Source: JBAZOB01 sp041648895
Lineage (GTDB): Bacteria > Patescibacteriota > JAHJAL01
Reading direction: 5' to 3'
Length of the DNA: 53,742 nucleotides
NCBI GenBank assembly: GCA_041648895.1
Contig: JBAZOB010000006.1
Coordinates: 1 to 53,742, forward strand
How positions within the stretch are numbered: position 1 is the stretch's first letter; the number at the start of each line of letters is the position of its first letter. The notes under the pieces are model-generated. The model saw only the letters and a program-made list of their open reading frames with translations. It made no database searches and was not told the origin of the DNA. Shown here piece after piece: positions 24,817 through 34,171 of the stretch. A program made the position numbers and the translations under genes.

Positions 24817-25908
24817 TTAATAAATATACATCGCGTCACCAAAACTGTAAAAACGCATTTTTTCTTTTATGGCCACCTGATACGACTTTAATAAAAATTC
24901 CACCGCTTCCATTTCAGTTTGATAAACGCCGCCGGCATAAATAAAACCCGCTACCAACATCAATAACGTTGATTGTGACAAATGAAAATTAGTGATCATT
25001 TCATCTACAAATTTATATTTATAACCTGGATAAATAAATATATCCGTTTGTCCCACCCCCGGATTGGACGTCAATAATCCGTTCGTTCCTACCAAAGACT
25101 CCAAATACCGCACACTAGTTGTCCCCACCGCCACTATTCGCTTTTTGTCCAGTTTATACTTATTTAATCGATGCAACTTGTCCAAATCACACAAAATTTG
25201 TTCCTGGTGCATCTGATGATTTCTAATATCCGTCGTTCGCACCGGTAAAAAAGTTCCCAAACCAACGTGCAAAGTTATCTCTTCCCATATCACTCCCTTG
25301 GCTTTCAAATTGGAAATCAACTCCGGCGTGAAATGAAAACCGGCTGTTGGCGCCGCTACTGACCCTGTTTGCTTGGCAAAAACCGTCTGATAATCATCCC
25401 GATAATTATAATTATCATCTTTTTTGATATACGGCGGCAACGGCACCTGCCCCGCTACTGATAATATCTGCTCCCACGCCCCACAATCCATGCCCACATC
25501 CACCAATCGCCTCGCCCCATCCAATACTTTTTTTATCGGGAGTGGCCATTCTTTATCACCCACCACCAACCAATAAACATCTCCTGGCTGCATTTTGCTC
25601 GCCCGTCGCCCCACCACCTCCCAAATTTGACCTTCAATACAACGGACAAATAACATCTCCCCCCTCCCCCCTGTTTCCCTCTTTTCCACCACCACCCGGG
25701 CCGGAAAAACCCTCGTGTTATTAGTTACCAAAACACAATTATCATCCAAGTAATCAATGATAGATTTAAATTCATCCCGAATCGAATAACTCCCGCGACA
25801 CCGATCCATCACCATCAATCGTGACGTATCCCGTGGCTGCTTCAATTTGCTGGCAATAAATTTCTCCGGCAAATCATAACTATATGTCGATAAATTAAAT
25901 ATATCCAT
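24817..25908 (-). CDS. queA: S-adenosylmethionine:tRNA ribosyltransferase-isomerase
   Basis: Transfers the ribosyl part of SAM to preQ1-tRNA to make epoxyqueuosine. The N-terminus LSTYSYDLPEKFIASKL, then VTNNTRVFPAR, the central GSVAAPTAGFHFT and LHVGLGTFLPVR, and the C-terminal TNFHLSQSTLLML are all characteristic. The length, 363 aa, is normal. tgt is not in the window. In many bacteria queA follows ruvB; here two small membrane-protein genes and two palindromes separate them. Confidence 0.96.
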   Translation of the reverse strand: MDIFNLSTYSYDLPEKFIASKLKQPRDTSRLMVMDRCRGSYSIRDEFKSIIDYLDDNCVLVTNNTRVFPARVVVEKRETGGRGEMLFVRCIEGQIWEVVGRRASKMQPGDVYWLVVGDKEWPLPIKKVLDGARRLVDVGMDCGAWEQILSVAGQVPLPPYIKKDDNYNYRDDYQTVFAKQTGSVAAPTAGFHFTPELISNLKAKGVIWEEITLHVGLGTFLPVRTTDIRNHQMHQEQILCDLDKLHRLNKYKLDKKRIVAVGTTSVRYLESLVGTNGLLTSNPGVGQTDIFIYPGYKYKFVDEMITNFHLSQSTLLMLVAGFIYAGGVYQTEMEAVEFLLKSYQVAIKEKMRFYSFGDAMYIY

Positions 25909-25918
25909 ACAAAATTAC

Positions 25919-26088
25919 GAATGACGAATGACGAATTGGATTGGTCATTTATCATTTATTTTAATTATATGGCTAGCCATAAAACCAACTAATTTTAGAC
26001 AGTTCCACCATTACACCACCGGCCAAACATTTGCTGCCATTAATTAAAATAAATGATAAATGACCAATCCAATTCGTCATTCGTCATT
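25919..26088. repeat. Palindromic element A5 (type A-II core)
   Basis: 48-bp arms (25919-25966 against 26041-26088), perfect. This copy has GGTCATTTATC where other A copies have AGTCATATATC, and the opposite arm carries the matching complementary changes. It lies between the PH-domain gene and queA. Confidence 0.92.
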
Positions 26089-26093
26089 CATCA

Positions 26094-26711
26094 TCATTCC
26101 ACCTTCACCGCGTCATCAACCGAAATTCTTCTTTCCATCAGCGCCTCCTGCAAATCAACAATCTTTCTGGCCACCCCATAGCTATCGGACACATGATCAA
26201 TCACAAAATTATTCTTCCCACCCGCCGTTTGAATAATCACATCACCATAGTGAAAAAGATTCTGTAAAAAACCCTTCTGATTACCTGACACATCTTGAAT
26301 CTGAGTCAAATACAATTCCGACACCACTCGATTGAACAACCCAATTTGTGAAATATCAATAATTCTTTCGTTAGTAACAATGGTAATATCAAAATAATAA
26401 TCCAGCCACAGCACCAGAAAATAACTGGCCACAAAAAAATAATAAGCCGAATACATAAACACCAACATTTGTTTGGCCCGCAAACCAGGATCAATACTAT
26501 CAAACCCTTGAAATATATTCACCAGCACACTCTCCATATCAAAAGTCAGATAACGCAGAAATACAGTCATTATTATGGGTAACAAGACCATCACCATCAC
26601 AATCAATACCGGCCCCACAAAAGAAATCCAATGTCGCCGTAAAAACAAAAATACTCTCTCATCTGTCTGCTGACCGGGAAAACGAATAGCATCTAAATCA
26701 ACTGGGCTCAT
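26094..26711 (-). CDS. Membrane protein with bacterial PH (bPH2-like) domain
   Basis: A 205-aa protein with two membrane segments (about 29-55 and 82-106) followed by a C-terminal domain with YFDITIVTNERIIDISQIG and LYLTQIQDVSG, typical of the YdbS/YdbT-like bacterial pleckstrin-homology family. The start overlaps the end of the upstream 75-aa gene by four bases, implying translational coupling and a joint complex. Molecular function is unknown for this family. Confidence 0.78.
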   Translation of the reverse strand: MSPVDLDAIRFPGQQTDERVFLFLRRHWISFVGPVLIVMVMVLLPIIMTVFLRYLTFDMESVLVNIFQGFDSIDPGLRAKQMLVFMYSAYYFFVASYFLVLWLDYYFDITIVTNERIIDISQIGLFNRVVSELYLTQIQDVSGNQKGFLQNLFHYGDVIIQTAGGKNNFVIDHVSDSYGVARKIVDLQEALMERRISVDDAVKVE

Positions 26712-26935
26712 ACCCCACCTCCTATAAAACTACTCACACCCAAAGCCATCAATGAAAAAGTCGTCACCAAAACCAAAACCGCGATGACTAAAACATAACC
26801 CAACAATACTCCCATGGAAACGTCCCCTTTAAACCGATAACGCAAAATATGGCGAATCGCCATTACATTAAACACCAGCAGAACCAACATCAACAAGGCA
26901 TATACTATCAACGTAATTGCAAACAATAGATCCAT
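26708..26935 (-). CDS. Small two-helix membrane protein
   Basis: A 75-aa protein that is nearly all membrane: helices at about 4-27 and 42-65, joined by a short basic loop (RHILRYRFKGD). It overlaps the start of the PH-domain gene (ATGA type), so the pair is one unit. The family is unrecognised. Confidence 0.6.
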   Translation of the reverse strand: MDLLFAITLIVYALLMLVLLVFNVMAIRHILRYRFKGDVSMGVLLGYVLVIAVLVLVTTFSLMALGVSSFIGGGV

Positions 26936-27033
26936 ATTTTCGCTGTTTATTCCTTATCTATATTATATAACGAATTACCAAGCCTACAAAGTCATAACAA
27001 TTGAATAAAAAAATCATGCTATAAAATTTCAAA

Positions 27034-27194
27034 TTATTATTCACGAGTGGTATGAATTGCCTTTCGCACTCATATAATTTTTTGCGGACAACCTGTCTGA
27101 GCGTTAATCATAGTCCCGGTCCGACAGTAGCGAGTTTTGGAAGCAAAAAATTATATGAGTGCGAAAGGCAATTCATACCACTCGTGAATAATAA
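27034..27194. repeat. Palindromic element D1
   Basis: Perfect 52-bp inverted repeat (27034-27085 against 27143-27194) around a 57-nt core containing ACAACCTGTCTGAGCG, CCCGGTCCGACAG and GCGAGTTTTGG. The core shares AACCTGT.TGAGCGT and GCGAGTTTT with B1 and B2. It lies between ruvB and the small membrane-protein pair. Confidence 0.93.
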
Positions 27195-27202
27195 AACAGG
27201 CA

Positions 27203-28201
27203 TCAATGATCCAATAAATATTTTTTTCCCGCTCGGGTAATCTTTCTACCTCGGTGAGTCTTTTCAATCAAACCCAATCGCAACAAATAAGGCTCACACA
27301 CCTCTTCAATCGTCTCTCGATCTTCACTAGTTGAAGCCGCTAAAGTATCCAACCCCACCGGCCCGCCACCAAATTTACTGCTCATTACTTTTAGTAAGTA
27401 ACGATCAAAATAATCTAAACCACAATCATCGACCCCTAAAGCCTGCAAGCCCTCTCGCACCACTGGTAACGTGATCACGCCATCAGCTTTAACTAAAGCA
27501 AAATCTCGCAGTCGCTTTAATAAACGATTGGCTACTCGCGGGGTACCCCGGCTCGAATCGGCAATCAATTGCAAAGCATCAATTTGATAATCAACCGCCA
27601 ATTTTTCCGCCGATTTTTTCAAAATGCCCTGCAACTCCTGGCTGGTATAAAAATCCAATCTTTCCACCACCCCAAATCGGTCCCGCAGCGGCGAAGACAC
27701 ACTACCAATCTTGGTTGTCGCCCCCACTAAAGTAAAATGCTCCAGATTCAATCGCACCGTTTTAGCCGCCGGCCCTTTACCAATCAATATATCCACCGCG
27801 AAATCTTCCATGGCCGCGTATAAAACTTCTTCGACCATTTTTGACAAACGATGAATTTCATCAATAAACAAAACATCGCCAGCCTGTAAATTAGTTAAAA
27901 TCGAAGCTAACTCACCCGTTCTGGCAATGGCCGGACCAGAAGTAATCCGCATATTACCGCCCATCTCCACTGCCAAAACTCCGGCCAGAGTCGTTTTTCC
28001 CAAACCCGGCGGTCCATATATCAGCACATGATCCAAAACATCCTGTCGCTTCTTGGCGGCCTGAACATAAACCAGTAGATTGTCTTTCACCCGTTTTTGC
28101 CCCAGATAATCAGTAAATGTCTTGGGCCGCAAACTCAATTCAAAATCATCATCTTGAATATGTTTGGGATCTAATATTTTTTTTGTCGATTCAACTGACA
28201 T
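27203..28201 (-). CDS. ruvB: Holliday junction branch-migration helicase RuvB
   Basis: AAA+ motor of the RuvAB complex. LRPKTFTDYLGQ, the Walker A GPPGLGKTT near residue 64, FIDEIHRLS, ATTKIGSVSSPLRDRF and the C-terminal winged helix (TSEDRETIEEVCEPYLLRLG) are all present. Length 332 aa is normal. It is on the same strand as ruvA but separated by palindrome A6, so normal RuvAB coupling is disturbed. Confidence 0.97.
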   Translation of the reverse strand: MSVESTKKILDPKHIQDDDFELSLRPKTFTDYLGQKRVKDNLLVYVQAAKKRQDVLDHVLIYGPPGLGKTTLAGVLAVEMGGNMRITSGPAIARTGELASILTNLQAGDVLFIDEIHRLSKMVEEVLYAAMEDFAVDILIGKGPAAKTVRLNLEHFTLVGATTKIGSVSSPLRDRFGVVERLDFYTSQELQGILKKSAEKLAVDYQIDALQLIADSSRGTPRVANRLLKRLRDFALVKADGVITLPVVREGLQALGVDDCGLDYFDRYLLKVMSSKFGGGPVGLDTLAASTSEDRETIEEVCEPYLLRLGLIEKTHRGRKITRAGKKYLLDH

Positions 28202-28212
28202 AAATAATAATT

Positions 28213-28412
28213 ACCAATGACAAATTACAAATTACAAATAATGAATTGGATTAGTCATATATCATTTATTTTAATTATATGGCTAGCCGCAAAAAAAATT
28301 ACTGATATTTAGAAATAACCATCACCGAGGCCAAACATTCGCTGCCATTAATTAAAATAAATGATATATGACTAATCCAATTCATTATTTGTAATTTGCA
28401 ATTTGTCATTGG
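28213..28412. repeat. Palindromic element A6 (type A-I core)
   Basis: 64-bp arms (28213-28276 against 28349-28412) with one mismatch. The core differs from A1 by single bases (CATTCG instead of CTTTCG). It lies between ruvA and ruvB. Confidence 0.9.
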
Positions 28413-28437
28413 TGATTTATTAGCAAAATTCTAAAAT

Positions 28438-28998
28438 TTATCTTCCCAATTTTTTCAACAACCAACTAACTTTTTCCTCAACTGTCTTAATCTCTTCAGG
28501 CAATAAGGCAACTAAATCTTGATATTCACTTTTTTTAAAACCTAAAGTCCGCAGCGCTTCAATTACCTCCTTATCCAAACTAACCTCATCTTCCATCACC
28601 AATTTACCTTTCAATTCAACAATTATCCGTTGGGCCGTTTTTTTGCCAATGCCCACCGCTTTGGTAATAAAATCAACCCGAGCCTGATCAATGGCCTCAC
28701 TTACCATCTCCATTTCTCCTAAATCCATCACGCTCAACGCCGATCTTGGTCCCACGCCCGACACACTGATCAATTGACAAAAAAAACCCACCTCGGCCTG
28801 ACTAGTAAAACCAAACAAAATCATTTCATCATCAGTCAATTTTAAAAAAGTCCACAACTTTACCGGTTGATCAATCCTATTAGCATAACTATTGATTATT
28901 CTCTTACTCACCACCACCCCCAAACCAACTCCACCCACATCGATAACCAATCGATTCAAATCAACTGCCACCAATTTTCCTTGCACAAAATTAATCAT
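28438..28998 (-). CDS. ruvA: Holliday junction DNA-binding protein RuvA
   Basis: Tetrameric Holliday-junction binder that loads RuvB. The OB domain starts MINFVQGKLVAVD. The helix-hairpin-helix regions are FFCQLISVSGVGPRSAL and KAVGIGKKTAQRIIVELK. The C-terminal RuvB-contact domain has EALRTLGFKKSEYQ. At 186 aa it is complete. Confidence 0.96.
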   Translation of the reverse strand: MINFVQGKLVAVDLNRLVIDVGGVGLGVVVSKRIINSYANRIDQPVKLWTFLKLTDDEMILFGFTSQAEVGFFCQLISVSGVGPRSALSVMDLGEMEMVSEAIDQARVDFITKAVGIGKKTAQRIIVELKGKLVMEDEVSLDKEVIEALRTLGFKKSEYQDLVALLPEEIKTVEEKVSWLLKKLGR

Positions 28999-29022
28999 TT
29001 ATAAGTTGTGTAAATTAATATT

Positions 29023-29076
29023 AGTATCATAACGAGTGGTGTGAATTATTTTAATATCATATCAATTATTGGTTTA
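29023..29076. repeat. Half-element, B/D-like arm remnant
   Basis: TTAATATCATATCAATTATT followed by GGTTTA matches the inner left arm of B1/B2, and CGAGTGGTGTGAATT just before it resembles the outer arm of D1. No core or right arm follows; the sequence runs into the 3' end of the ATP-grasp gene. Confidence 0.55.
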
Positions 29077-29086
29077 CCGAACTCGT

Positions 29087-30379
29087 TCATTTCTCTTTCG
29101 GATTAATTAAAAAATTCTGTAAATCACGTCGACCAATAATTACATCATATTTCAAATTACGCCGATCGGCTACAAACACCTGAGTGGTAATTTTCTTTTT
29201 ACCCAACACCATCTTAACTTCATAAATTTCCCTTTCTTCCCGACCCAAAGCTGATTTTACCAGTTTCTTTTGAATCGGTTTTTTTAATTTCAATCGATCA
29301 GCTAAAGTTCGACAGATTGCAGTTCGCCAGGCACCAGTGTCAATTTTGGCCATCACTGGCAACTTTTTTTTATCTAATCCAATAAATTCCACCGGCTGCA
29401 CCCAGTCCAAAACACTTTTACCATAATCTTTCTTGGCCCCAATATTAACTTCACCACCAAATAACTCCTGTGCAATTCGCACCCCCTTTTCCACACTGTT
29501 AACATGCAAATCTTCTACTCGCAATAAACGCGAACGCAAGGGCAAAAAATTAGCATTTTGGATATCGAGCCCTGGCCGGGCATTGATTTCCAACACCATC
29601 GGACCCTTTTTTTCATCTAACACAATATCTACCCCCAAGTAACCCAAACCAGAAATTTGCTGACACTTCACACTCATTTCCAACACTTCTTTCCAAAAAG
29701 GTATTTTAATACCATGCAATTTTTTCTCCGTACCCGGATAACGAGTAATCATTTGGTCCCAAAGTTTGACAAACGCCTTAGTAGTAATGCCGGAAGCAAT
29801 TTCTACCCCCACACCAATTCCCCCCTGATGTAAATTGGCCTTACCCCGAGACATCTCCGTCGGTAAACGTAACATTGCCATCACTGGGATCATGTTATAA
29901 ACAATCACCCGCACATCCGGAATACCACCACCATAAGTTAATTTTTTAAAACGAGAATGCAAACTTATTTTTTCCTCAATATAGGCCGTATCAAAAACAT
30001 TTCCCAAGCTATAATTACCATCAAAAATGTTGTAAATATGATTCTTTATCGCCTCAATATCAACTTCCATTCCATCACTGCGCTTCCACCCATTCCTGGT
30101 CATTCCCTTGATTACCCATATCCCCTCCCCGCCAAAACCTCGGTTAGGCTTAATCACAAAATTACTCGGTAGACTAGTCCAATCAAATTCTTCCACATCC
30201 GAAAACACATCAAACGAAGCCATCACTTTACCCACCGGAATCTTATTCCGTCGCAATAATCGCTTCGTCGCCAACTTATCATCAGCCAATCGAATCGTCG
30301 ACCGAGAATTATTCGGCCGAATAAACAACAAATTCCGTGCGTTCATCCCCAATAATTTTTTCGCCCGCGCCCAAAACAT
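29087..30379 (-). CDS. ATP-grasp ligase fused to retropepsin-like (RimB/zinc-protease family) domain
   Basis: A 430-aa fusion. Residues 1-305 are an ATP-grasp fold of the alpha-L-glutamate ligase-like type: NSRSTIRLADDKLATKRLL, NFVIKPNRGFGGEGIWVI (73-90) and the metal/ATP site VLEINARPGLDIQNAN (262-277). Residues 325-430 resemble the ATP-dependent zinc protease/RimB family, which is retropepsin-like, with the catalytic-type motif KIDTGA (D347-T348-G349). In other bacteria these are separate neighbouring genes next to a 7TM protein; here they are one polypeptide, and the 7TM gene ends two bases upstream. Known relatives suggest peptide ligation and hydrolysis at the cell surface or on an amino-acid-tagged substrate, but the substrate is not known. 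Confidence 0.8.
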   Translation of the reverse strand: MFWARAKKLLGMNARNLLFIRPNNSRSTIRLADDKLATKRLLRRNKIPVGKVMASFDVFSDVEEFDWTSLPSNFVIKPNRGFGGEGIWVIKGMTRNGWKRSDGMEVDIEAIKNHIYNIFDGNYSLGNVFDTAYIEEKISLHSRFKKLTYGGGIPDVRVIVYNMIPVMAMLRLPTEMSRGKANLHQGGIGVGVEIASGITTKAFVKLWDQMITRYPGTEKKLHGIKIPFWKEVLEMSVKCQQISGLGYLGVDIVLDEKKGPMVLEINARPGLDIQNANFLPLRSRLLRVEDLHVNSVEKGVRIAQELFGGEVNIGAKKDYGKSVLDWVQPVEFIGLDKKKLPVMAKIDTGAWRTAICRTLADRLKLKKPIQKKLVKSALGREEREIYEVKMVLGKKKITTQVFVADRRNLKYDVIIGRRDLQNFLINPKEK

Positions 30380-30381
30380 AT

Positions 30382-31851
30382 TTATTTATTAATCACTCGT
30401 CTAAACCGCCAATACTCCAACACCCGTAATCCCGTCCAACGACCCAATAAAATCAAGATTGGAATGACCAACAACAACCACTCCGGGTAAGACACAATAA
30501 ATACTTTCAGGCTTTCCCAACCCACCAACAAATAACATACCGCTGACAAAACAAATGTCTCCCAAGTTAATTTCAGCGCCGGACCAAAACCATAACGAAT
30601 TTGGGCCGAAACGAATTTTTCCGTCAAAATAACCATGGTCAAGAGAGGCACAATCGATAAAGTTTTCAATCCACTAACATTAAAATATGAGGCCACTCCC
30701 ATCATCAGCAATAATCCCAAAGCTACCGCTGTCAAAATCAATGCCATCCGCGGCAAATACAATATCCGCAGTTTTTTCAAAACCAATCTCGCTATAGTTC
30801 CCACCGCCAAAACCACTAAAAAAACTACCGTCCCATATCGCAATCCACTCTCCAAAAAAGCCAAAGTAATCAAAGAAGGCACATAAATACCAAAAGCTTT
30901 GATACCCACCACCTGTCTGGCCAGAGCAATCAATAAAGCAATGATTGGAATAGTCAGAATCAAAGCAATAGTTGATAGCGGTACCCCCTTAAACAAAATA
31001 TAACTAATCAATCTCGTCATCAACATCCAACTCGCCACCGGCTCCAAACGAAAACGATCTTTGATACCAATCAGTTCATAAGCCAAAGCTTCTTCTTCCA
31101 AACTAGATACAAAACCATCCGTATCTGACAAATTGACAATATTCTTTAACGCGTTATCACCAATCAAAATCAATGACTGAGGATTAACTAAATTAAAAGA
31201 TGAATATGCCGTTTTAGTTAAGCTACTTAACCGACCCGCCGTCACAATGGCGACATTCAGATCACCAAAATCAATCTCACTTCGTTGAGATAGTTTGACC
31301 AATAAATCCAGGCCAAAATTACCCGCCCCCCACACCACCATTCCGCTAGCTTTATTGACAATCTCACTATTGGAAATAACTTCATCAACAATCTCATCCA
31401 CTGTCACATTTTTATCCACCCCCCCGATAATCCAAAACAATGCTCCCCGCTCAAAAACATAGTTCTCCACCGAAGACACATAGTCACGGTCAATACTATT
31501 ATCAATCACTCCCACAAACAAACTGTTATAAATATAAACATCAATATAATAATTATCCCCAAGATCCTCCTTCGTCGTCGCCAGTTTCACTTCATAATAA
31601 CCCGGCTGCATATAACTATGCAGCACACCTTTTCCCTCCGCGCTCCCACCATCACCAAAACTCCAGTGATACTCATCATAATTGATATTTTCCTTAACCA
31701 TCTCACCAGCGTCAAAAACAATCTGTTTTCCCACCGGTGATAAAATCCGCGTCCGTATTTCTTCTTTTAAAATATTTTCCTCCTGCGCGACTGCTGGAGC
31801 AATATTTAATAACAACACTAAAATCGCCCATAATATTTTTTTCATAACCAC
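30382..31851 (-). CDS. Exported PKD-domain 7TM protein (transglutaminase-associated 7TM family)
   Basis: A 489-aa protein with a signal peptide (about 1-22), a PKD-like domain (about 27-112, YHWSFGDGGSAEGKGVLHSY), a second extracytoplasmic alpha/beta domain (about 113-275) and seven C-terminal helices from about 285. The first loop VGIKAFGIYVPSLITLAFLE and RILYLPRMALILT match the 7TM domain usually fused to an inactive transglutaminase. Here a PKD domain takes the transglutaminase's place. Its stop is followed two bases later by the ATP-grasp/retropepsin start, so the two are coupled. Role probably a membrane receptor or scaffold for the ligase; this is inference. Confidence 0.75.
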   Translation of the reverse strand: MVMKKILWAILVLLLNIAPAVAQEENILKEEIRTRILSPVGKQIVFDAGEMVKENINYDEYHWSFGDGGSAEGKGVLHSYMQPGYYEVKLATTKEDLGDNYYIDVYIYNSLFVGVIDNSIDRDYVSSVENYVFERGALFWIIGGVDKNVTVDEIVDEVISNSEIVNKASGMVVWGAGNFGLDLLVKLSQRSEIDFGDLNVAIVTAGRLSSLTKTAYSSFNLVNPQSLILIGDNALKNIVNLSDTDGFVSSLEEEALAYELIGIKDRFRLEPVASWMLMTRLISYILFKGVPLSTIALILTIPIIALLIALARQVVGIKAFGIYVPSLITLAFLESGLRYGTVVFLVVLAVGTIARLVLKKLRILYLPRMALILTAVALGLLLMMGVASYFNVSGLKTLSIVPLLTMVILTEKFVSAQIRYGFGPALKLTWETFVLSAVCYLLVGWESLKVFIVSYPEWLLLVIPILILLGRWTGLRVLEYWRFRRVINK

Positions 31852-31865
31852 TCATTTTTAATCAT

Positions 31866-32120
31866 AAATTACCGATTACCAATGACAAATTGCAAATTAC
31901 CAATTGTAAATTACAAATAATGAATTGAATTAGTCATATATCATTTATTTTAATTATATGGCTAGCCATAAAACTAACTATTATTAGACAGATCCACTAT
32001 AACACCACCAGCCAAACTTTTGCTGCCATTAATTAAAATAAATGATATATAACTAATTCAATTCATTATTTGTAATTTACAATTGGTAATTTGCAATTTG
32101 TCATTGGTAATTGGTAATTT
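31866..32120. repeat. Palindromic element A7 (type A-II core)
   Basis: Longest A copy: 91-bp arms (31866-31956 against 32030-32120) with two mismatches. The outer arms are built of 7-base words such as AAATTAC, CAATGAC and AAATTGC. It fills the 291-base gap between glgA and the 7TM gene; no gene is visible in the gap. Confidence 0.92.
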
Positions 32121-32142
32121 CCTCACCCCCGCGGGAAGTTTA

Positions 32143-33606
32143 TCAAACATCGGCCACTTTTTCCAGAGCCTTTTTATATATTTTCTCGTACTCATCCACC
32201 GACTTTTCCCAAGAAAACCGGTCCTGCATGATACTTCTGACCAACGGTTCCCACACATCCTTATTTTTATAATGTTCCAACGCCCTAATAATCGCGCCGT
32301 AAAAATTCAACTCATGATAATTATCAAAAACAAAACCATTGCCCCGCCGAGACACCACGTCAAAATCAACAATTGTGTCCGATAAACCGCCCACCTCATG
32401 CACAATTGGCACCGTTCCATATCGCAAAGAGATTAATTGCGTCAATCCGCAAGGCTCAAACTTGGACGGCATCAGAAACATATCACTACCCGCAAATATC
32501 CAACTAGCTACTTCTTCACTAAACTCCAAATGAGCCGCTAACTTTTGGGGATATTTTTTGGCTAAATTTTCAAACAATTTCATATACTGCCGTTCACCGC
32601 TCCCAACAATAACCATCTGCATCGGCATTTTTAAAAGAACTTTTACCACCCGACTCATCAAATCAAAACCCTTATGCCCCACCAAACGACTCACCACTCC
32701 AAACAAAGGCAAATCTTTTTCTTGAGGTAAACCAAATTTCTTCTGTAAAAATAGTTTATCTTCATATTTACCAGCCAAATTATGCTCATCATAATTTACT
32801 GCCAAACACTGATCACTAGCGGGATCAAACTTAAAATAATCTATCCCGTTCAAAATACCCCACAGGCTTTTTTGGCGTCGCTGCAATATTTTCTCCAAAC
32901 CCATGCCAAATTCTTCGGTCAATATCTCCTGTGCATATTGCTCACTCACTGCATTGATCATATCGGCATACATAATCCCCCGTTTGGCAAAATTAGCCTG
33001 ACGAATTGAAGCCAGTTTTGGCTCAATATACCCCTCACCATCATCCTGACCGTAACGCTGATCATATTCTGACACACTGGCTTTCTGATACGATAAATTA
33101 TGGATGGTGAACAAAGTGGCCATTTTTCCTAAACCACTAAAATCATCATCATAATGCAAAAAATATGGAATCAAACCGGTATGCCAATCGTTGCAATGAA
33201 TCACCTCCGGCTGCCAATCACTATTTTTAATAAACTGCAATATCGCCCGACTAAACATATAAAACCGCAAGTTATCATCTTTATAACCATAGATATCCTT
33301 ACGCGAACCAAACAACTTATGATTATGAATAAAATATACCTCCACTCCTTCATAAGAAATGGTTCGATAAACATCAAACTTGTATTCCTTGTATCCCACC
33401 TGATCCACCAATCCTTCGGCTACCCTTTCTAAATCAATATTCTCCCGATCAATCAAGCCATACAATGGCATACAGATTCGAATATCGTAACCTCTTTTTT
33501 TTAACACTGCCGGCAAAGCCCCCGCCACATCAGCAATACCACCTGCCTTGGCAAAAGGCACGCATTCACTCACCGCATACAAAATATTATTTACTTTTCT
33601 CGCCAT
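32143..33606 (-). CDS. glgA: Glycogen/starch synthase
   Basis: GT5 family synthase that extends alpha-1,4-glucan from a nucleotide glucose. KAGGIADVAGALP near residue 20 is the sugar-nucleotide motif, followed by HCNDWHTGLIPY, NGIDYFKFDP, FGVVSRLVGHKGFD and the C-terminal MPSKFEPCGLTQL with RYGTVPIVHEVGGL. I chose the ATG at 33606 (MARKVNNILYAVSE); a longer frame from 33633 adds nine residues that fit the family poorly. The gene lies between ruvC and the 7TM gene, an unusual place. A matching phosphorylase is at 44810-46495; glgB and glgC are not in the window. Confidence 0.95.
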   Translation of the reverse strand: MARKVNNILYAVSECVPFAKAGGIADVAGALPAVLKKRGYDIRICMPLYGLIDRENIDLERVAEGLVDQVGYKEYKFDVYRTISYEGVEVYFIHNHKLFGSRKDIYGYKDDNLRFYMFSRAILQFIKNSDWQPEVIHCNDWHTGLIPYFLHYDDDFSGLGKMATLFTIHNLSYQKASVSEYDQRYGQDDGEGYIEPKLASIRQANFAKRGIMYADMINAVSEQYAQEILTEEFGMGLEKILQRRQKSLWGILNGIDYFKFDPASDQCLAVNYDEHNLAGKYEDKLFLQKKFGLPQEKDLPLFGVVSRLVGHKGFDLMSRVVKVLLKMPMQMVIVGSGERQYMKLFENLAKKYPQKLAAHLEFSEEVASWIFAGSDMFLMPSKFEPCGLTQLISLRYGTVPIVHEVGGLSDTIVDFDVVSRRGNGFVFDNYHELNFYGAIIRALEHYKNKDVWEPLVRSIMQDRFSWEKSVDEYEKIYKKALEKVADV

Positions 33607-33633
33607 ATGATTAATCAATAACAAATCATCCAA

Positions 33634-34158
33634 TTAATTATTTTGTACGGGCACGCTGCTGCGTGCCCCTATCTGCATGCCATGACAATAACAAACCGCC
33701 AAAGCATCCGCCGCGTCATCCGGCCTAGGAATATCCTCCAAGCAAAATATATTCTTTACCATAAATTGTACCTGATTTTTTTTAGCCACCCCATATCCCA
33801 CCACCGCCTGTTTCACCTGCTTGGGTGTATAATCGTAAATCTCCAAACCAGCCTGATTACCAGCCAATAAGACCACTCCCCGTGCCTGTCCAACCATCAT
33901 GGCCGTCTTCTGGTTGTTATAAAAAAATAAACTTTCCACCGCCATTACTTGGGGCTGATACTTATCAATCAACTCCCTCACCCCTTCATAAATCTCCTGC
34001 AAACGATCACCATTGCCTTGTGATGGTTTTGTCGATATAACACCGTAATCCAAAACATTATTTTCTGTGCCAGGGTTAAAACGCATATCCATACTATGCA
34101 AATGCACTACTGCATAACCGGTCGTTGCCATTCCCGGATCGATACCCAAAATGATCAT
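33634..34158 (-). CDS. ruvC: Holliday junction resolvase RuvC
   Basis: Endonuclease that cuts Holliday junctions. ILGIDPGMATTGYA (D6), the catalytic Glu in VMAVESLFFYNN near 72, and RPDDAADALAVCYCH with the last Asp pair are all present. Length 174 aa is normal. The C-terminal residues GARSSVPVQNN are encoded by a small palindromic repeat (33645-33670), so the native tail has been replaced. Confidence 0.96.
   Translation of the reverse strand: MIILGIDPGMATTGYAVVHLHSMDMRFNPGTENNVLDYGVISTKPSQGNGDRLQEIYEGVRELIDKYQPQVMAVESLFFYNNQKTAMMVGQARGVVLLAGNQAGLEIYDYTPKQVKQAVVGYGVAKKNQVQFMVKNIFCLEDIPRPDDAADALAVCYCHGMQIGARSSVPVQNN
33645..33670. repeat. Small palindrome forming the ruvC 3' end
   Basis: GGGCACGC (33649-33656) pairs with GCGTGCCC (33661-33668). 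It is translated as the last residues of RuvC. Confidence 0.85.
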
Positions 34159-34171
34159 ATATTATAAATTA

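Noticed and set aside
25919..32120. CRISPR array from recurring palindromes
   Set aside because: Repeats are kilobases apart, with genes rather than uniform spacers between them, and no cas genes are present.
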